A stretch of DNA of 64,000 nt from Agrostemma githago (Eukaryota; Streptophyta; Magnoliopsida; Caryophyllales; Caryophyllaceae): positions 69,519,666 to 69,583,665 of the forward strand of contig OY288251.1 in NCBI GenBank assembly GCA_958450325.1, read 5' to 3'. Shown here one piece after another: positions 58,931 through 64,000 of the stretch (the first letter of the stretch is position 1; each line of letters starts with the position of its first letter). A program made the position numbers and the translations under genes. The notes under the pieces are model-generated. The model searched no databases. It worked only from the letters and a program-made list of their open reading frames with translations, and was not told the origin of the DNA.

Positions 58931-61042
58931 GGAATCTACTTTTTTTCAAGATTCTTCATTAATTCACCTTCTCACCTAAATCTTCACCTAATCACCTCTT
59001 TTTTTGTTTGTTTTTTTTATTAACTTCAAATTAAATACTCCATATTTTTATACGTGTACTTTTATATATCATATTATACGTATATTTTTATACGGTATTG
59101 TATTCTAAATGTATCTATACGTTAGTGTTATAGTGACGTATTTTTATACCCCAATATGTTTTATTACGTATTTTTATATTGTATTTTATACGCATGTTAT
59201 AGTTACATATTTATACAGTCTTTGTATATTAATTTATTTATACTCTTTGTTTATTTATACCCCAATACATATTTGTAGTGTATTTATATGGTATTTATAC
59301 TTTATTTATACAGTTTTATTTATACTCTATTACGTTTAGTAAACTTTATTTGCACTTTATTTTTATTTTAAATTTTTTATAGAAAAAAAATTAAGATGTT
59401 TTATTTTGAACCCAAAAATTACGTTTCAAATTATTGCTTTATCTCATACGAATATTTTTTTATTAAAATTAATTTGGGACGCATGCAAAAATAAAATAAG
59501 ATGAAATATAATAATGACAAAAATACATCTTAAATATTATCAAACAAAAGCCGATACATACAATGTTGACGAACGACCAACTAAATAATCAGTTCAGTCG
59601 ACTGTTTACAACAAATCTACAACCTAACGCCGAAAACGCATAATTAACTAACATATACACAATTCCTGTCGATCAACTAAAGGCGTTGTTCGATCGAATG
59701 ACAAATTATTTCATCGATCGACTAATGACATCGAACTATCGACTATCTATTAAATGTTGATTGACTAAACATGATTATACCGAAAAACAAGATTATTAAT
59801 ACCATAGAACAAATAATAAAAGTAAATAATCGTACTACTACAAATTAATATGAAAATTATATATCATGCGGTATGTCTGTATGTCATATCAACTAAGCTT
59901 AAACATACATATACGAATGAACTAAAGTACTCAACTCTTCGTGTCAATAAAACGGTAGGGTAGTAATAAGAGTATCATATAAGCTCAAGTACAAATATAA
60001 CAATTACAAATTACTCGTATATCAAAAATAAGATATAACATATGTATATACATAAATAATACTAAAATTATTATTTTACATGTTAAATATTAATATATAT
60101 CACAAAACAAAATTGTAATAAGTTAGTAATATCGTACATACGTGTAACAATTAATCATAGTTATCATGTTAAAAGATGCATAAATACGGACGTAACTCGA
60201 ATAAATTACGTGTGTATACACACGTGTGTATATACACACACACACTAATTAATGAAGTATTATATTGCACTCTAAATCTAAGTAAAACGATTTTGTTTAG
60301 ACGTACGATACAACGATTAATCTTAGTAAATAATAATCATACAATATTAATAATACATCATTTAGGCTAACGTACAAATAAACAAATATAAGAAAAGTAA
60401 CCAAATGATGTAAAACTGTATAAAGTAATAATGTACATCTTAATAACAAATTTGCATTTCACACCAAAAAAACAAATGTGCATTAAAATACTTAAATTTA
60501 AATTATATTTAAAAGCGTTTAAGTAAATACATTATATAAAAAATAATCGTAAGAAAAATTACACGAAACACAAACTAAATAGCGAATATATAGGTACATG
60601 TGCCAAAAATACGAAATTGTGTACAATTATACTTGACGTACGTAACTGCTGGCTGTACAAATATACTGTATGAACCAAATACATAAACAGTATCCGTATA
60701 AATATTGAAAATATAAACTCTATTAATTATTAAAGTAATAGTACTAGTATTAATAAAAGATCATTTATTAAGCCTAATTATTGATGGAATCTATATTATT
60801 AAATAAAAAACAAGATTCTTTCACATAGACAAGTGGAAGATTGTGATTGGTGGTGTATGAGACCCCTCATACACCAAGTGTATCTCTAATCTTTTTTATT
60901 ATTCCAATCCCATCCTTTTGTCTACTACTTCAGCTCTCATTCAATTCAAACTTTACGGAATACCTTGGATTACCACGACATTTATGAAGCGGTCTCTCAA
61001 TACTTATTTACATGCCACTTTTCAGTGTCACTTTATTTATTA
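58931..61042. other. Very AT-rich region, no gene seen
   Basis: From ~59030 to 59345 the plus strand is a degenerate repetition of 'tatttttatac/tatttatact' words. A palindromic ACACGTGTGTATATACACAC run lies near 60215-60245. No coding feature is supported. Confidence 0.5.
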
Positions 61043-61240
61043 CTCCCTCCGTTCCAATGAATTGTTTACATATTCCATATTGGGACGTCTTAATGAATTG
61101 TTTGCCTTTCTATTTTAGGAATATTGTTTATATGCAATTTGACCATTCTTATGAGTTTTGCTCCACATGTCACTCCCTCATTGGATCCCTTACCCTTGGT
61201 GCCAAAACGAAAGACAAACAATTCATTGGAACGGATGGAG
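61043..61240. mobile_element. Stowaway MITE, 198-bp family, copy 2
   Basis: TA-flanked; same length and nearly the same sequence as 30949-31146 (shared CATATTGGGACGTCT, GTTTTGCTCCAC, CATTGGATCCCTTACCCTTG). Confidence 0.92.
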
Positions 61241-61269
61241 TACAAAAGATCTCAGTAAAAAAATTGATA

Positions 61270-61476
61270 CTCCCTCCGCTTCTCTATGATGTTCCACATT
61301 TGATTGTGGAAAGAAATTAAGAAAATGGATATATGTGAAGGAAAATGAAGATAGAGAAAAGGAAGTGGGGTCACAAGCAATAAGAACTACAAAATATTTA
61401 CTAAAAAGGAAAGTGGAACATGTTAATGAAGTTTGCTAAAAACAAAATGTGGAAGATCTTAGTGAAGGGGAGAGAG
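61270..61476. mobile_element. Stowaway MITE (207 bp)
   Basis: TA-flanked. Left CTCCCTCCGCTTCTCTATGA, right reverse-complemented CTCTCTCCCCTTCACTAAGA; both lead into TCTTCCACATTT or TGTTCCACATTT. Confidence 0.8.
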
Positions 61477-61896
61477 TACAAACTTGCACTAATATAAAGA
61501 TCAAAATATCGAACTGTTCAATTAAAAAAAGTAGGGTCGATTGAGTGTTAAATCTTGATCCATAAAAAACGAAGAAGGCTCCCTAGTACGAGTAAGCTAA
61601 TAGCCCATTATTACTCCATCAAGGCCCACAATGGTGAGAGCAGATCTGGTCAGTTGAATGGACCCGTACTAGCTTGTTGATCCTCATGCCGGAGTATTCT
61701 ATACGGAGGGGAGTACACTCTTTTAAAAATCAATACTCCCTTCAACTTTAATTTACCCATTTGAATTTTCGAAACATGACCTTTTGTTTGATTCCTCTTG
61801 ACGAGTAGAATAAGAATATCAAAAAATTATACTGTAATTTTTATTACACTAATATGTAGTTAAAGATATTAATGATTTAAAATATGTGAGTGAGTA
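61477..61896. other. Intergenic
   Basis: No gene seen. A Stowaway-like left end, CTCCCTTCAACTTTAATTTA, starts near 61736 without an identified partner. Confidence 0.4.
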
Positions 61897-61985
61897 CCCT
61901 CCGTTCACTATCTTTTGTCACATTTCATTAAAATATTCATCTCAAATATTGATGAAATAAGGTAAAAGATAATAAACGGGAAGAG
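61897..61985. mobile_element. Small Stowaway-like MITE (89 bp)
   Basis: TA-flanked; CCCTCCGTTCACTATCTTTT against reverse-complemented CTCTTCCCGTTTATTATCTT. Confidence 0.55.
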
Positions 61986-62091
61986 TAAATCTCTTTGAAC
62001 TAAGTACATTTCATTTTAATTAAAACATCCGGGCCCAAAATGAATTCTAACTAATTCTTTTACGAAGTAACATTACCGATTAACGACTAGT

Positions 62092-62325
62092 TCTTTTGAG
62101 AGACGGTCTCTCATTAACTTTACTGAGAGACTACGTACAAATGGAAGTAGCAGTGGTACTAAACCTAATAGAAGTGGCTACGATTAACATAAAAGATTAT
62201 ACAAATATAAAGAGGGTACGCTTCTTATAAAAATAGGTACAAAACAAAGTTGTCAAAACATAAAGTGGTACTGAAGAGTGATCTCTCACTAAGTTATTGA
62301 GAGACCGTCTCTCCCAAGAATTTGT
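62092..62325 (-). mobile_element. GGTCTCTC-family repeat, copy 2 (inverted)
   Basis: Its reverse complement begins TTCTTGGGAGAGACGGTCTC and matches copies 1 and 3 through GTACCACTTTATG, TTTGTTTTGTACCTATTTTT and TTAATGAGAGACCGTCTCTC. Confidence 0.7.
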
Positions 62326-62937
62326 GCCGACTAAATCACTCCATTTTTTTTTCCTTTAATTCTATATGGACCGGTTCATAACGTGAGACCATCTTCCATT
62401 CTTATGCAATAACCAAGGATTAATCATCAACGATTGGTGGCAACACGTAATAGTGTCAAAACTTTGATAATTAATGATGATTGCTGTCAAACCTACAAAA
62501 CTAGTACTAGTACCGGTATTGAATTTCCACGAGATACACGCCTCTTAATATGGCTACCCATTCGGACCCACTACCAGGACTGGGCTAACTACCACTCACT
62601 CTCCAATCACGCATCACTTCAAGACCTCGTACAAGTTTGAATCATTTTCGAGTGTGTTATTATCAATTTTTTTAATGATTTTGTTTAGTGTGGCGGTAAA
62701 TATTCGGGTCGTGTGCTATTGTCAATGTGGTTGGGTCAAAACGGGTTACTAATCAAGCTCAAATCTTCGGTTCAGATGTTGGATGAAGTACTTGTCTAGT
62801 TTTTCAAGGATAAAACTGGGGCAAATAGAAAACCCATAACGAATCACAAACTTAGTCACATTAAGTGTATCCGAACATGTAATCTATCGTTTATTCTTAG
62901 TCTTAACCACTAGATTAAGATATTTTCGATAACACAA
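62326..62937. other. Intergenic
   Basis: No gene supported. Confidence 0.4.
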
Positions 62938-63652
62938 ATTCTTGGGAGGGACGGTCTCTCCCTAAGTTATTGAGAGACGACTTGTGAGTACCACTTTATG
63001 TATTATTCGTACCTATTTTATTATTATATGCACCTCTAAGTAGAGCCGGCAAAAATTGACACGACACGAAAACACGACACGAACCCGACACGAAATAAAT
63101 GGGTTTGGGTTGAGGGTTGATGACCCATTTATGTAAGTGGGTCGACACGAACACGACACGAGATTTAATTGGGTCGGGTTTGGGTTGAGGTCCCAAAACA
63201 CGAAACTGACACGAATAACCTGTTTATTAAATTAGTGTAAATATTTTTGATCATTTTTAACATAAATATGTTAATACTTTCCAAATTTGGACATGACACG
63301 AAAACACGACACGAACCCGACACGAAATAAATGGGTTTGGGTTGAGGGTTGATGACCCATTTATGTAAGTGGGTCAACACGAACACGACACGAAACTTAA
63401 ATGGGTCGGGTTTGGGTTGAGGGGTTCGTGACCCGTTTATCAATGACACGAACACGAACACGACACGACACGATCTGTTTGCCAGGTCTACCTCTAAGTG
63501 ACAATTTTGTTTTGTACCTATTTTTACCAGAACTGTATCCCTTTTATATTTGTATACTCTTTTACGTTAATCGTACCTATTTTTATTAGTTTTGGTACCA
63601 TTGTTAGTAATGATCTCTCAATAAACTCAAGAAAGACCGTCTCTCAGGAGAC
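62938..63652 (+). mobile_element. GGTCTCTC-family repeat, copy 3, split by a hAT-like MITE
   Basis: Left part 62938-63040, right part 63499-63652. Removing the insert and one TSD restores the same order as copy 1 (TATTATTATATGCA.. then TGACAATTTTGTTTTGTACC). Ends CGGTCTCTC..AGACCGTCTCTC. Confidence 0.8.
63041..63490. mobile_element. hAT-like MITE (450 bp), nested
   Basis: Perfect 8-bp duplication CCTCTAAG at 63033-63040 and 63491-63498. Terminal inverted repeats TAGAGCCGGCAAA and (reverse complement) TAGACCTGGCAAA. The interior is two ~140-bp direct repeats (about 63057-63190 and 63292-63440) rich in GACACGAACACGACACG and TGGGTTTGGGTTGAGG. Confidence 0.93.
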
Positions 63653-64000
63653 CTATTCAACTTAAACCTCTAGTTCCATAGTTTTATTTGTTTTATAAAG
63701 TGACCTTAATGAAAAACTTGCCATAAAATAGACAAAATCCCTGTGTTTTCACTTTAGCAAACATAAAAATCACCTAATCATCTACGAGTTCTTCTATTTG
63801 CGCTATAATTCGTGACACCTCTATCGTAACCTCTAAACCGAGACAAATTCTTATTTATGACGATACTATTAATCATAAATTTTGTCTTTATTAACATCAT
63901 AGGTTAGTAAGTATTTAACCCATTTCAAAGCTGAAGACGAGGTATCTATCTATCTTAAACAAAACTAACAACTAAACTAAAACATTATCTACCTAATTTA
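63653..64000. other. Intergenic to window end
   Basis: No gene or clear element seen. Confidence 0.4.

Noticed and set aside
62996..63461. Three minus-strand frames with repeated NPQPKPIYFVSGSCRVFVS-like words
   Set aside because: They are translations of the direct repeats inside the hAT-like MITE.
1..64000. CRISPR array, bacterial operon or viral integration
   Set aside because: Nothing of the kind seen. The spliced eukaryotic genes, MITEs and SINEs fit plant nuclear DNA, and the tandem array at 48-51 kb has no repeat-spacer structure.

Overview
This window is nuclear DNA from a flowering plant, almost certainly a eudicot. Genes are split by GT-AG introns, intergenic DNA is AT-rich, and Stowaway, Tourist and hAT-type MITEs and tRNA-derived SINEs are dense. 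Every protein I recognise has its closest remembered relative in eudicots. The abundant TACGGAGTA motif and MITE style recall beet, spinach and quinoa (Caryophyllales), but that is an impression only. Exon coordinates were derived by hand from reading frame, splice sites and family resemblance; no search was run.

Layout. 0-6.2 kb: an intronless P-class PPR gene (-) and a five-exon SWS1/SSN2-like SWIM-domain gene (-) with a 22-nt microexon. 6.8-17.5 kb: a metabolic stretch with two intact head-to-head CYP72A-type P450 genes and an aromatic amino acid decarboxylase-like gene whose catalytic-loop tyrosine position is isoleucine. 18.2-29.3 kb: an RHY1A-like RING-H2 E3 ligase (-), a plant coiled-coil protein with seven copies of a ~45-residue repeat (+), and an Mpv17/PMP22-family membrane protein (+). 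29.3-36.2 kb: gene-poor, with MITEs and a decayed RNase H-type retroelement fragment. 36.2-46.6 kb: a QWRF2-like microtubule protein (+) converging on an NPY-type NPH3/BTB gene (-). 48.2-51.4 kb: a tandem array of ~320-bp monomers. 53.2-57.7 kb: a seven-exon ABC1K3-like plastid atypical kinase (-). 57.7-64 kb: no gene seen; very AT-rich DNA and nested MITEs.

Most genes are single housekeeping genes with unrelated jobs (RNA processing, recombination, ubiquitination, organelle membranes, microtubules, auxin/phototropism signalling, plastid quinones). Only the P450 pair plus the decarboxylase-like gene look as if they might work together, and that is inference from proximity.

The observations most worth following are the Tyr-to-Ile change in the decarboxylase, the strongly over-represented TACGGAGTA 9-mer, the tandem array with an inserted element, a nested hAT-in-MITE insertion with a perfect 8-bp duplication, and a probable GC-AG intron.
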